Source of the DNA: an uncultured Sphingomonadales bacterium
GTDB lineage: Bacteria > Pseudomonadota > Alphaproteobacteria > Sphingomonadales > Sphingomonadaceae
Direction of reading: 5' to 3'
Length of the DNA: 12,638 nucleotides
NCBI GenBank assembly: GCA_937898525.1
Contig: CALCBC010000091.1
Coordinates: 1-12,638, forward strand
Shown here: piece after piece, positions 1 to 7,042 of the stretch
Position numbering within the stretch: the stretch's first letter is position 1
How the letters are laid out: the number at the start of each line of letters is the position of its first letter
Made by a program: the position numbers and the translations under genes
The notes under the pieces: model-generated
Seen by the model: the letters and a program-made list of their open reading frames with translations, nothing else
The model's database searches: none
What the model was told of the DNA's origin: nothing

Positions 1-430
1 ACAGGTCGACCTGGTAGCCGACGTCGAGCCCGGCGTCGTAGAGCTCGCCGTCGGGCAGCGCGCTCGCCTGGCCTTGCGCCGCGCCCGACTGGCGGCCGTA
101 GCTGGCGGCGCCTGACAGCGTCGTCGTGGGCAGTTGCCCGGTGCGCGCCTCGCGCAGCACGGCGCGCGCGCGGGCGAGGTTGGCCGCGGCAATGCGCAAG
201 TCGGTATTGGCCTCGAGCGCCTGCGCGACGAACGCGTCGAGCCGCGCATCGTCGTAGAGCCGCCACCAGTCGCCGGGCGGCGTCTCGGGGGTGAACGCGG
301 CGTCGCTCGATGCGTGCAGCGCGGAGCCTTGCGCGGCGGCGTCGGGCAGCACCGGCGCGTAGTCGGGCCCGACCGTGGTGCAGGCCGACAGCGCAGCCGA
401 GGAAGCGAGGATGGCGGCGAGGCGCTTCAC
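1..430 (-). CDS. RND efflux outer-membrane factor, NodT family (N-terminal part, runs off the left edge)
   Basis: This is the outer-membrane channel subunit of the tripartite pump encoded upstream (OprM/NodT type). Only about 143 residues are inside the window. I chose the GTG start at 430-428 because it overlaps the stop codon of the RND gene in a GTGA arrangement, which suggests translational coupling. The N-terminus is a lipoprotein signal: MKRLAAILASSAALSAC, with the lipobox cysteine at residue 17. It is followed by the family's GPDYAPV segment and, near residue 50, the GDWWRLYDDARLD segment. The next part, with ANTDLRIAAANLARARAVLR, is typical of the first periplasmic helices of the family. 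It is the last gene of the efflux operon. The 3' part was not seen, so intactness cannot be judged. Confidence 0.93.
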   Translation of the reverse strand, partial: MKRLAAILASSAALSACTTVGPDYAPVLPDAAAQGSALHASSDAAFTPETPPGDWWRLYDDARLDAFVAQALEANTDLRIAAANLARARAVLREARTGQLPTTTLSGAASYGRQSGAAQGQASALPDGELYDAGLDVGYQVDL

Positions 431-3400
431 GCGGGGGCTCCTTCGGGGGCGGATCGCGCAATCCCACGCGACCGGCGCCGGGCGCGCAGGCGGCGGTAGC
501 GCAGGCTGCGGCCGAACGAGCGAGTGACGACGTAGAACACCGGGGTGAAGATCAGCCCGAAGATCGTCACCCCGAACATGCCGAACACCACTGCGGTGCC
601 GAGCGACTGGCGCATCTCGGCGCCGGGCCCGCTGGCGATCGCCAGCGGCATCACGCCGAAGATGAACGCGAAGCTGGTCATCAGGATCGGCCTCAGGCGC
701 GCGCGCGCCGCGGCCACCGCGGCCTGCATCCGCCGCAGGCCGGTCTCCTCGCCCTGGCGCGCGAACTCGACGATCAGGATCGCGTTCTTCGCCGCGAGCG
801 CGATCAGCACGACGAGGCCGACCTGGGTCAGGATGTTGTTGTCCATCCCGCGCAGGTTCACGCCCAAAAGAGCGGCAAGGATGCACATCGGCACGATCAG
901 GATCACCGCCAGCGGCAGCGTCAGCGATTCGTACTGCGCGGCGAGCACGAGGAACACGAACACCACCGCCATGCCGAAGACCAGCGCCGAGCTGCTGCCG
1001 GCGGCCTTCTCCTGGAACGCGAGCCCGGTCCACTCGAACCCGAACCCGTCGGGCAGCGCGTTGGCGGCAACGCCTTCCATCGCCTCGATCGCCTGGCCCG
1101 AGGACACGCCCGGCGGCGCCTGGCCTTGCAGCTCGTAGGCCGGGAACAGGTTGTAGCGGATCACGCGCGCCGGGCCGGAGTCGTCGCGCAGCGTCGCCAC
1201 CGAGGAGAGTGGGACCATCGCCCCGCTCGACGAGCGGACCTGCAGCCGGCCGATGTCGCTCGCGTCGTCGCGCGCGTAGGGCTCGGCCTGCGCGGTGACC
1301 CGGTAAGTGCGGCCCATGAAGTTGAAGTCGTTGACGTACGTCGAGCCGATGTAGGTGCTGAGCGCGTCGTAGACCTGGCCCGGCTGCACGCCGAGCAGCT
1401 GCGCGCGGTCGCGGTCGATGTCGGCGCGGATCCGCGGGGTGCCGGTGTTGTAGGTTGTGTAGACTTGCGCCAGCCGGTCGGGCTGCTGCGCGGCGGCGGC
1501 CATCAGCGGGCCGGCGGTCTCCTCGAGCGCGCGGTAGCCGGCGCCCGAGCGGTCCTGCACCATCATCACGAAGCCGCTGCCGTTGCCGAGACCGCGAACG
1601 GTCGGCGGCGAGACCATGAAGATGTTGCCCTGGTCGGTCAGCGTGGCGAACTTGCCGGTCAGCACGCCGGCGAGCGCCGTTGCACTGAGGTCGCTGCCGC
1701 GCTCGTCCCAGTCCTTGAGCCGCATGAAGATCGTGCCGGCGTTCGACGATGTCGCCTGCGTGGTGCCGTCAAGACCGGCGAGATAGATCGCTGACTCAAC
1801 GCCTTCCTGCTTGATCGCGGTCTCGAAGGCCTGGTCGAGCACCGCGTTGGTGCGGTCGAGCGAGGCGCCCGGCGGCATCTGCACGACGCCGATCAGGATA
1901 CCCTGGTCCTGCTCGGGGATGAACCCGGTCGGGGTGTCGGCCAGCCGCCAGCCGGTCAGCGCGAGCAGCCCGGCGTAGATCACCAGCATGATCGTCGCCA
2001 TGCGCACGGTGCGCGCGGTGAAGGCGCCGTAGCGGTCCGACAGCCACGCGAAGCCGCGGTTGAACCTGTCGGCCCCGGCGCGCAGCGGGTGCAGCCAGCG
2101 CGGGCCGTGATCGGCATCGTGGTCGTCCTGGTGCGGCTTGAGCAACAACGCGGCGAGCGCGGGCGACAGCGTCAGCGAGACGAGCAGCGAGATCGCCGCC
2201 GCGGCGGCGATGGTCACCGCGAACTGGCGGTAGAAGATGCCGGGAATGCCGGGTGTCAGTGCGGTCGGCACGAACACCGAGACGAGCACCAGGCCGATCG
2301 CGACCAGCGCGCCCGAGACCTCGCGCATCGTGCGGTGCGCGGCCTCGCGCGGCGACATCCCCTCGCGCACGTGCTTCTCGACCGCCTCGACGACCACGAT
2401 CGCGTCGTCGACGACGATGCCGACCGCGAGCACGAGCGCGAACAGCGACAGCGAGTTGATCGAGAAGCCGAGCGCGAGCTGCACCGCGAAGGTGCCGACG
2501 AGCGCGATCGGGATGGCGATGATCGGGATGATCGCCGCGCGCCAGGTCTGCAGGAACACCATGATGACGATCACGACGAGCACGACCGCCTCGAGCAGCG
2601 TTTCCTGGACCGCGTCGACCGAGGCCTCCACGAACTCGGTCGGGTTGTACGGGGTGGCGTATGTGAGGCCGGCGGGGAACTCCGCGGCCATCGCCTCGAG
2701 CTCGTCCTCGACCAGCGCCGCGGCGTCGAGGGAGTTGGCGCCCGGCTGTTCGATCACCGCCAGGGCCACGCTGCGGTCACCGTTGTAGAACGCGCGGATG
2801 CCGTAGTCCTGGTTGCCGAGCTCGACCCGCGCAACGTCGCGCAGCCGGGTGATCGAGCCGGTCGCGGGATCGGACTTGAGCACGACGTCGCCGAACTCCT
2901 CGGCGGTGCCGAGCCGGCCCTGCACGTCGACCGGGACTTCGAACGACGGGTTGGCCGAGTTCGGCGACTGGCCGAGCGCGCCGCCCGCGACCTGCACGTT
3001 CTGCGCGCGCAGCGCGCCAACGATCTCGCTGGCGGTCAGGTTGCGGCCGGCGGCGCGGTCGGGATCGATCCACACGCGCATCGCGTAGTTGCCGCCACCG
3101 AACACGTTGACCCCGCCGACGCCGGGCAGGCGCAGCAGGCGGTCGCGGATCACGGTCTGCGCGTAGTTGCCGACGTAATCGATATCGAGGCCCGAGCCTT
3201 CCTGCGCGGTCAGCGTGGCGATCAGCAGGAAGCCGGTCATCTGCTTGTTGACCGTGACGCCGACCTGGCGGACCTGCTCGGGCAGCCGCGGCTCGGCCAG
3301 GCGGACGCGGTTCTGTACCAGCACCTGCGCCGCATCGAGGTCGGTGCCGGGCTCGAAGGTGACCGTTATCTGCGCCTGGCCCTGGGTCGAGGAGCTCTGG

Positions 3401-3639
3401 ATGTAGAGCATGTTCTCGACCCCGTTGATCTCCTGCTCGAGCGGCGCGGCGACCGTCTCGGCGATCGTCTCCGACGAGGCCCCGGGATAGGGCGCCTGGA
3501 TCACGATCGTCGGCGGAGCGATCTCCGGGTACTGCGACAGCGGCAGCAGCGGGAACGCGAACGCGCCGATCAGCGTGATGAAGATCGCGATGACCGCGGC
3601 GAAGATCGGCCGGTCGATGAAGAAGCGCGAGATGTTCAT
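427..3639 (-). CDS. RND multidrug efflux pump, inner-membrane permease (HAE1 family, AcrB/MexF-like)
   Basis: This is the proton-driven inner-membrane pump of the tripartite system, probably exporting drugs or other amphiphiles; the substrate range cannot be read from sequence. At 1070 residues it has the normal length of the family. The N-terminus MNISRFFIDRPIFAAVIAIF is the characteristic first membrane helix. A first periplasmic loop (about 30-340) is followed by a membrane block (about 345-500), a second loop (about 570-880) and a final membrane block (about 885-1040). The proton-relay residues are present: D411 and D412 in VGIVVDDAIVVVE, K951 in AAKNAILIVEFARQ, and a threonine near 988 in LMTSFAFIFGVMPLA. 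The extreme C-terminus is a short arginine-rich tail. The start lies 3 bases beyond the stop of the fusion-protein gene, and the stop overlaps the outer-membrane-factor start. The gene appears intact. Confidence 0.97.
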   Translation of the reverse strand: MNISRFFIDRPIFAAVIAIFITLIGAFAFPLLPLSQYPEIAPPTIVIQAPYPGASSETIAETVAAPLEQEINGVENMLYIQSSSTQGQAQITVTFEPGTDLDAAQVLVQNRVRLAEPRLPEQVRQVGVTVNKQMTGFLLIATLTAQEGSGLDIDYVGNYAQTVIRDRLLRLPGVGGVNVFGGGNYAMRVWIDPDRAAGRNLTASEIVGALRAQNVQVAGGALGQSPNSANPSFEVPVDVQGRLGTAEEFGDVVLKSDPATGSITRLRDVARVELGNQDYGIRAFYNGDRSVALAVIEQPGANSLDAAALVEDELEAMAAEFPAGLTYATPYNPTEFVEASVDAVQETLLEAVVLVVIVIMVFLQTWRAAIIPIIAIPIALVGTFAVQLALGFSINSLSLFALVLAVGIVVDDAIVVVEAVEKHVREGMSPREAAHRTMREVSGALVAIGLVLVSVFVPTALTPGIPGIFYRQFAVTIAAAAAISLLVSLTLSPALAALLLKPHQDDHDADHGPRWLHPLRAGADRFNRGFAWLSDRYGAFTARTVRMATIMLVIYAGLLALTGWRLADTPTGFIPEQDQGILIGVVQMPPGASLDRTNAVLDQAFETAIKQEGVESAIYLAGLDGTTQATSSNAGTIFMRLKDWDERGSDLSATALAGVLTGKFATLTDQGNIFMVSPPTVRGLGNGSGFVMMVQDRSGAGYRALEETAGPLMAAAAQQPDRLAQVYTTYNTGTPRIRADIDRDRAQLLGVQPGQVYDALSTYIGSTYVNDFNFMGRTYRVTAQAEPYARDDASDIGRLQVRSSSGAMVPLSSVATLRDDSGPARVIRYNLFPAYELQGQAPPGVSSGQAIEAMEGVAANALPDGFGFEWTGLAFQEKAAGSSSALVFGMAVVFVFLVLAAQYESLTLPLAVILIVPMCILAALLGVNLRGMDNNILTQVGLVVLIALAAKNAILIVEFARQGEETGLRRMQAAVAAARARLRPILMTSFAFIFGVMPLAIASGPGAEMRQSLGTAVVFGMFGVTIFGLIFTPVFYVVTRSFGRSLRYRRLRARRRSRGIARSAPEGAPA

Positions 3640-3642
3640 CGC

Positions 3643-4815
3643 CTAGTTCGCCGGGGCCACGATCTCGGCGGCCGAAGCCTGCGGGGCGCGGACGGCCGCG
3701 GGAGCGGATGCGTTAGCCGGCGGGGCGATGACCTTGCCGGCCTTCACCTGGACCTTCTGCCCGGGCCGCGCACGCTGCACGCCGCCGATGATCACGCGGT
3801 CCTTGGCCTCGATCCCGCTGCGGATCACCCGCAGCTCGCCGACCAGCGGGCCGAGCTCGACCATCCTGGCGACCACCGTGCCTTCGCCGTCGACCGTATA
3901 GACCAACCTGCGCGAGGCGTCGGTGACGACCGCGAGATCGGGCACCAGCAGCGCCTGGTAGGGCTCCGAGCCGGCAAGCTGCAGCCGGCCGACCATGCCC
4001 GGCCGCAGGAAGCCGTCGGTGTTCCGGATCAACGCGCGACCCTTGGCGGTGCCCGAGCCGGGATTGATGACCGGGTCGATGAAATCGATCTTGCCGGTGT
4101 GGCGGTAGGCGTCCTCGTCCTGCAGCCGTACACGGACCTCGGCGCCGGGACCGGCGAGCCCCTGGCGCTGGTACTTGAGCAGCAGCGCCTCGGAGCCTTC
4201 GAAGGCGAAATGGATCGGGTCGACCGAGACGATCCGCGTCAGCACCGTCTGGTCAGCGATCACGCTGTTGCCGCTGTCGACCAGCCGCTCCGAGATGCGT
4301 CCCGAGATCGGGGCACGCACGGTGGTGAAGCCAACCTGGAGCTGCTGCGCCTCCACGTTGGCGCGTGCGGCATTGACCTCGGCGACGCCGGCGCGGACGG
4401 CCGCGCGGCGCTGCTCGACTTCCTCCTGGCTGGCCGCCTGAGAAGCGGCGAGCGTCTCCGAGCGAGCAAGCTCGGTCCGCGCATTGGCAAGCATCGCCTC
4501 GGCCCGGGCGAGCTGCGCGCGGGCCTGGGCAAGCGCCGCCTGCGCTGGACGCGCATCGATCGTGAACAGCGGTTGCCCGGCGCGCACGAACTGCCCGTCG
4601 GTGAAATGCACCCGCTCGAGATAGCCAGTCACGCGCGGGCGCACCTCGACGCTCTGCACGGCCTCGAACCGACCGACGAAGTCATCCCAATCGCGCACCG
4701 TCTGCACCAGCGGCTTTGCCACCGTGACCGCGGGCGCGGCGGGCGGGGCGGCATCCCCACCCGAGCAGCCCGTCAGGAGCAGTGCGGCGAGCAGTGCGAC
4801 AAATCGTGGTGCCAT
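3643..4815 (-). CDS. RND efflux periplasmic adaptor (membrane-fusion lipoprotein, AcrA/MexE-like)
   Basis: This adaptor bridges the inner-membrane pump and the outer-membrane channel. With the ATG at 4815 the protein has 390 residues and begins MAPRFVALLAALLLTGCSGG, a lipoprotein signal with the lipobox cysteine at residue 17. In-frame starts at 4845 and 4902 would add 10 or 29 residues that do not fit a signal peptide, so I rejected them. After the signal come the first lipoyl half (RPRVTGYLERVHFTDGQFVR), an alanine/glutamate-rich coiled-coil hairpin (roughly residues 80-150), and the second lipoyl half with VRAPISGRISERLVDSGNSV. The beta-barrel and membrane-proximal parts follow, ending in an alanine/proline-rich tail. 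It is the first gene of the operon and is divergent from the TetR gene, whose likely operators lie upstream of it. Confidence 0.94.
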   Translation of the reverse strand: MAPRFVALLAALLLTGCSGGDAAPPAAPAVTVAKPLVQTVRDWDDFVGRFEAVQSVEVRPRVTGYLERVHFTDGQFVRAGQPLFTIDARPAQAALAQARAQLARAEAMLANARTELARSETLAASQAASQEEVEQRRAAVRAGVAEVNAARANVEAQQLQVGFTTVRAPISGRISERLVDSGNSVIADQTVLTRIVSVDPIHFAFEGSEALLLKYQRQGLAGPGAEVRVRLQDEDAYRHTGKIDFIDPVINPGSGTAKGRALIRNTDGFLRPGMVGRLQLAGSEPYQALLVPDLAVVTDASRRLVYTVDGEGTVVARMVELGPLVGELRVIRSGIEAKDRVIIGGVQRARPGQKVQVKAGKVIAPPANASAPAAVRAPQASAAEIVAPAN

Positions 4816-4858
4816 GCGAGTGATCGGGCCGTGCCCGCCTTTCATGCTGCAGTGCAGC

Positions 4859-4874
4859 GTCAACAGGTGATGAC
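4859..4874. promoter_or_regulatory. Probable TetR operator, proximal to the efflux operon (dyad 1)
   Basis: The 16 bases GTCAACAGGTGATGAC form an imperfect inverted repeat in which 6 of 8 base pairs match. They share the exact 11-base word GTCAACAGGTG with a second dyad 44 bases away. The site lies between the divergent tetR and efflux genes, where TetR-family repressors of RND operons usually bind. Binding by the adjacent regulator is inferred. Confidence 0.55.
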
Positions 4875-4902
4875 CGGGCGAGTAAGCGGGGGTCAATCGC
4901 AA

Positions 4903-4918
4903 GTCAACAGGTGTAGAC
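4903..4918. promoter_or_regulatory. Probable TetR operator, distal copy (dyad 2), overlapping a possible -35 element
   Basis: The 16 bases GTCAACAGGTGTAGAC form an imperfect dyad with 6 of 8 pairs matching; one more pair (4902/4919) extends it to 18 bases. On the minus strand it overlaps TTGACT (4907-4902), a plausible -35 box for the efflux operon. The -10 candidate 17 bases downstream is poor (TACTCG), so the exact promoter is uncertain. On the plus strand TAGACT (4914-4919) could be a weak -10 for tetR. A repressor bound here would plausibly block both directions, which fits autoregulation. Confidence 0.55.
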
Positions 4919-4961
4919 TGGGGCGGTGGAATTCGTTTCGTTTTCCCGTTAGGAGCACGTC

Positions 4962-5537
4962 ATGAAGCCCCCTTCCGCCCGCCCCAAGTCGGCCGCCGCG
5001 ACTCGACAGGCGATGCTCGATGCGGCGAAGATGCGCTTCTTGCAGGAAAGCTACGAGAACGTCGGCTTGCGCGATATCGCGCGCGACGTCGGCGTCGATG
5101 TCGCGCTGGTGAGTCGCTACTTCGGCAGCAAGGAAGAACTGTTTCGTGAGGTGCTCGGTGAGGACCGCAAGGAGGAAATCTTCCCGAAGGCACTCGGCGA
5201 AGCGGAAATCCCGTCCTACCTCGCGCGGCTGTTCGTCCAGCAGGGCGAGAAGGGTAACCGTCACGTCGAGCGCCTCCTCATCATGCTGCGCTCGGCCTCG
5301 TCTCCGGCAGCCTCGACGATCGTGCGCGAGACTTTGCGCACGGGTGTGCTCCGGGCCTTCGCGGACCGACTCCAAGGGGAAGACGCGGAGCTTCGAGCGA
5401 GCAACGCGATGGCTGTGTGGATGGGCATGACCATCCTCAGGACGGTCATGGCGCTCGAGCCATTGTGCAGCAGAGACATCGAGCATCGGCTTCGCCGACT
5501 CTTCGAGGCTGCGCTCAGCGAAGGTACAAGCCGCTGA
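4962..5537 (+). CDS. TetR/AcrR-family transcriptional repressor, probable regulator of the divergent efflux operon
   Basis: This is a DNA-binding repressor of 191 residues, normal for the family. The ATG has a good ribosome binding site (AGGAG at 4951-4955, 6 bases upstream). The N-terminal helix-turn-helix spans about residues 36-56 (GLRDIARDVGVDVALVSRYF) and is followed by SKEELFREVL, the usual helix 4 region. The C-terminal ligand-binding and dimerisation half is all-helical (LRASNAMAVWMGMTILRTVM type) and resembles the common TetR C-terminal domains. It is divergently transcribed from the RND operon across about 146 bases that contain two matching dyads, so control of the efflux genes and of itself is likely. 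The inducer cannot be predicted. Confidence 0.94.
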   Translation: MKPPSARPKSAAATRQAMLDAAKMRFLQESYENVGLRDIARDVGVDVALVSRYFGSKEELFREVLGEDRKEEIFPKALGEAEIPSYLARLFVQQGEKGNRHVERLLIMLRSASSPAASTIVRETLRTGVLRAFADRLQGEDAELRASNAMAVWMGMTILRTVMALEPLCSRDIEHRLRRLFEAALSEGTSR

Positions 5538-5617
5538 GTTTACGGCGGCCGCCGGCGCCACGTGCCCGAGTGCGAGGAACGGGACTCGCGCGTTAAGCAT
5601 CGACAGGCACAGCGCCA

Positions 5618-5635
5618 GCGCCGTGATGGCGGCGC
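5618..5635 (+). terminator. Possible hairpin downstream of tetR
   Basis: GCGCCG and CGGCGC form a 6-bp stem around a 6-base loop (TGATGG), followed by CTCTTGT, only weakly T-rich. It lies about 80 bases after the tetR stop and could end that transcript, but it also overlaps the start of the decayed transporter remnant. This is a weak call. Confidence 0.25.
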
Positions 5636-5638
5636 CTC

Positions 5639-5811
5639 TTGTCCGAGAATCCGCTGTTCGCTCGCGTCAAGTCCGACACCGTGCTCTATGGCGCATTGAT
5701 CGCGACTCTCGGCATTGCCGTCGCCAAGTTCGTCGCAGCAGGCATCAGCGCATCCTCGGCGATGCTGGCCCAGCGCTTCACTCCCTCGACGACACTGACA
5801 ATCAGCTCTAG
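5639..5811 (+). pseudogene. N-terminal remnant of a cation diffusion facilitator (CDF) transporter, frameshifted and truncated
   Basis: CDF proteins are inner-membrane exporters of divalent metal ions. In one frame the sequence reads DTVLYGALIATLGIAVAKFV, then AAGISASSAMLAQ, which matches the first membrane helix and the SSAMLSE motif of this family. The continuation LHSLDDTDNQL is in another frame and matches the family's HSLVDTGNQL segment. The shift occurs around 5771-5776 and is explained by loss of one base. A TAG stop at 5809-5811 follows immediately, and the remaining five or so helices are missing. Family members normally have 300 residues or more; fewer than 60 are left. No intact copy is present in the window. 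The family assignment is by recognition of motifs. Confidence 0.7.
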
Positions 5812-6014
5812 ACGGCCGGTCTCGCGAAGGCCTCGAAATCCAGCGCGAGCTGGCACGGCTCGGCTGGCCTCCACCGGTTATCTTCCTGGCGGCCTATCCG
5901 ACCGACAGGGCACGAACGCCGGCGCGGGCCGAGGGCGCTGCCGCCTACCTCGCCAAGCCGATCGATCCGGGCGCCCTGCTCGCGGCAATCGCGGCCGCTA
6001 CGCACGAGGATGTT
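5805..6014 (+). pseudogene. C-terminal half of a response-regulator receiver domain (remnant)
   Basis: One plus-strand frame reads GLEIQRELARLGWPPPVIFL, then AAYPTDRARTPARAEGAAAY, then LAKPIDPGALLAAIAAA. This follows the alpha3-beta4-alpha4-beta5-alpha5 order of a receiver domain. The invariant lysine is in LAKP (codon 5955-5957), and VIFLAAYP takes the place of the usual VIFITAY. The first half, including the phospho-acceptor aspartate and acidic pocket, is absent: the sequence to the left is the transporter remnant. I see no effector domain after about 6014. The frame stays open into the dps gene only because it runs antisense to it. It is therefore a gene fragment, not a working regulator. 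Confidence 0.6.
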
Positions 6015-6083
6015 GCGCGCGGCGGGCGCGGACAATGCCGGGGGCACGGAGCCGGGGTCGCTGCCGCACCATGGCGCTGCCCG

Positions 6084-6608
6084 TCAGACCCGCTCGACGG
6101 TCCGGCAACTCTCGTAGAGGAACCAGGCTCGGCGCTCGGTCTGGTCGATCCATTCCTCGAGCAGGCTGGCCGTCGCCACGTCGTGATGAGCGTCGCACAG
6201 CTCGTGCACACGGCGCATTTCGGCGACGAGCTGCTTGTTGTCGCCGTGGAGCTCGGCGAGCATCTCATGCGGCGGGACGAACTCCGCGTTGTTGTCGAGC
6301 AGGCGCTGCCGCCGGGCGATGTCGGAAATCGACCGGACCGTCGTGCCGCCGATCTTGCGCGCGCGCTCGGCCATGGGATCGGTCATCGCGAAGATCTGTT
6401 CCGCCTGCTCGTCGAGGAGCAGGTGATAGTCGCGGAAGTTGGGTCCGCTCATGTGCCAGTGGAAATTCTTCGTCTTGACGTAGAGCGCGAACACGTCCGC
6501 GAGGAGCGCGGCGAGACCGGCCGAGATATCGCGGGTGGCGTCGGGACCCAGGTCGGTCGGCGTTTCGAGGAAGCGGCGGGCCACGGGAACGGGCTGGGGC
6601 TCGGTCAC
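6084..6608 (-). CDS. dps: Dps-family ferritin-like DNA-protection protein
   Basis: Dps proteins form 12-subunit shells that oxidise and store iron using hydrogen peroxide, protecting DNA in stress and stationary phase. I chose the GTG start at 6608 because AGGAG lies 7 bases upstream; a longer frame opening at 6683 has no such site and would add an unrelated 25 residues. The protein has 174 residues, a normal length. The inter-subunit ferroxidase residues are all present and nearly co-numbered with E. coli Dps: H50 in NFHWHMSG, H62 and D66 in DYHLLLDEQ, and D77 and E81 in TDPMAERARKIGG. The gene looks intact and stands alone between decayed genes. A weak promoter candidate, TTGGCC with TAGACT 16 bases further on, lies about 50-80 bases upstream. 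Confidence 0.95.
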   Translation of the reverse strand: MTEPQPVPVARRFLETPTDLGPDATRDISAGLAALLADVFALYVKTKNFHWHMSGPNFRDYHLLLDEQAEQIFAMTDPMAERARKIGGTTVRSISDIARRQRLLDNNAEFVPPHEMLAELHGDNKQLVAEMRRVHELCDAHHDVATASLLEEWIDQTERRAWFLYESCRTVERV

Positions 6609-6689
6609 GGCTTTTCTCCTGGATGCGCCCGGACAGCGTCTTGCCGGGATTTGACAGTCTAGGTTCGCGAGCGATCCGGCCAATCACAC

Positions 6690-6910
6690 TTAGGTTTGAC
6701 TGCCGTTACCCCTTGGGTGGTCGCTCGGCTCCGAACCGGCCTCTCTCTGCGCCAGGGGGCGCCGGGCTCGGGGACCATCGCGACGAGCAAAACGAATGCG
6801 CCGTGGACGAGGACGATCACGGGCTTGGGTCAGTCCAGTGTTCGGGCCGCTGCCGGTCCCCAGGATGGCCACCCCGGTCGCAAGGGCGCGGGTCTCGATC
6901 GGTTGCTCAT
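6690..6910 (-). pseudogene. Scrambled, internally deleted remnant of a secreted alpha/beta hydrolase
   Basis: The region between dps and the AraC gene has no intact gene but holds recognisable pieces in three minus-strand frames. An ATG at 6910 has GGAG 7 bases upstream but reaches a stop after 26 codons. A second frame gives TRALATGVAILGTGSGPNTG, then LTQA, which resembles a signal peptide. A third frame (from 6829) gives PKPVIVLVHGAF, the classic first strand and oxyanion motif of alpha/beta hydrolases. This runs directly into VLLVAMVPEPGAPW, which resembles the segment after the nucleophile elbow in such enzymes. The GxSxG nucleophile segment and most of the protein are missing. TAAAAT at 6975-6970 may be the old -10 box. 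Family recognition is by motif and memory only. Confidence 0.55.
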
Positions 6911-7042
6911 GACGGGTCTCCGGTCGGCTCCGTGCCCGCCGGCTGCGCCCTCGTTACGCTCGCCGTTCGATTTTACGGAAACAGGCGAGAGCGACCTACC
7001 CAGACCGAGGTGTTCTCCGGGGGCTCTGCGCAAGCCGACGGC

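Noticed and set aside
310..1794. A 494-codon plus-strand open frame opposite the C-terminal half of the pump
   Set aside because: Same explanation: low-complexity composition, no ribosome binding site and no recognisable family.
2089..4965. A 958-codon open frame on the plus strand, antisense to the RND pump and adaptor genes
   Set aside because: It is a mirror of GC-rich codon usage in the real genes: its translation is rich in Arg, Asp, His and Ala with no domain motifs, and the minus-strand proteins are unmistakable.
4893..5600. A 235-codon minus-strand open frame opposite tetR
   Set aside because: No motifs were seen, and the plus-strand TetR protein has a clear helix-turn-helix and ribosome binding site.
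6609..6683. Longer N-terminus for Dps
   Set aside because: The extension has no family similarity, while the GTG at 6608 has a well-placed AGGAG and gives the usual length.
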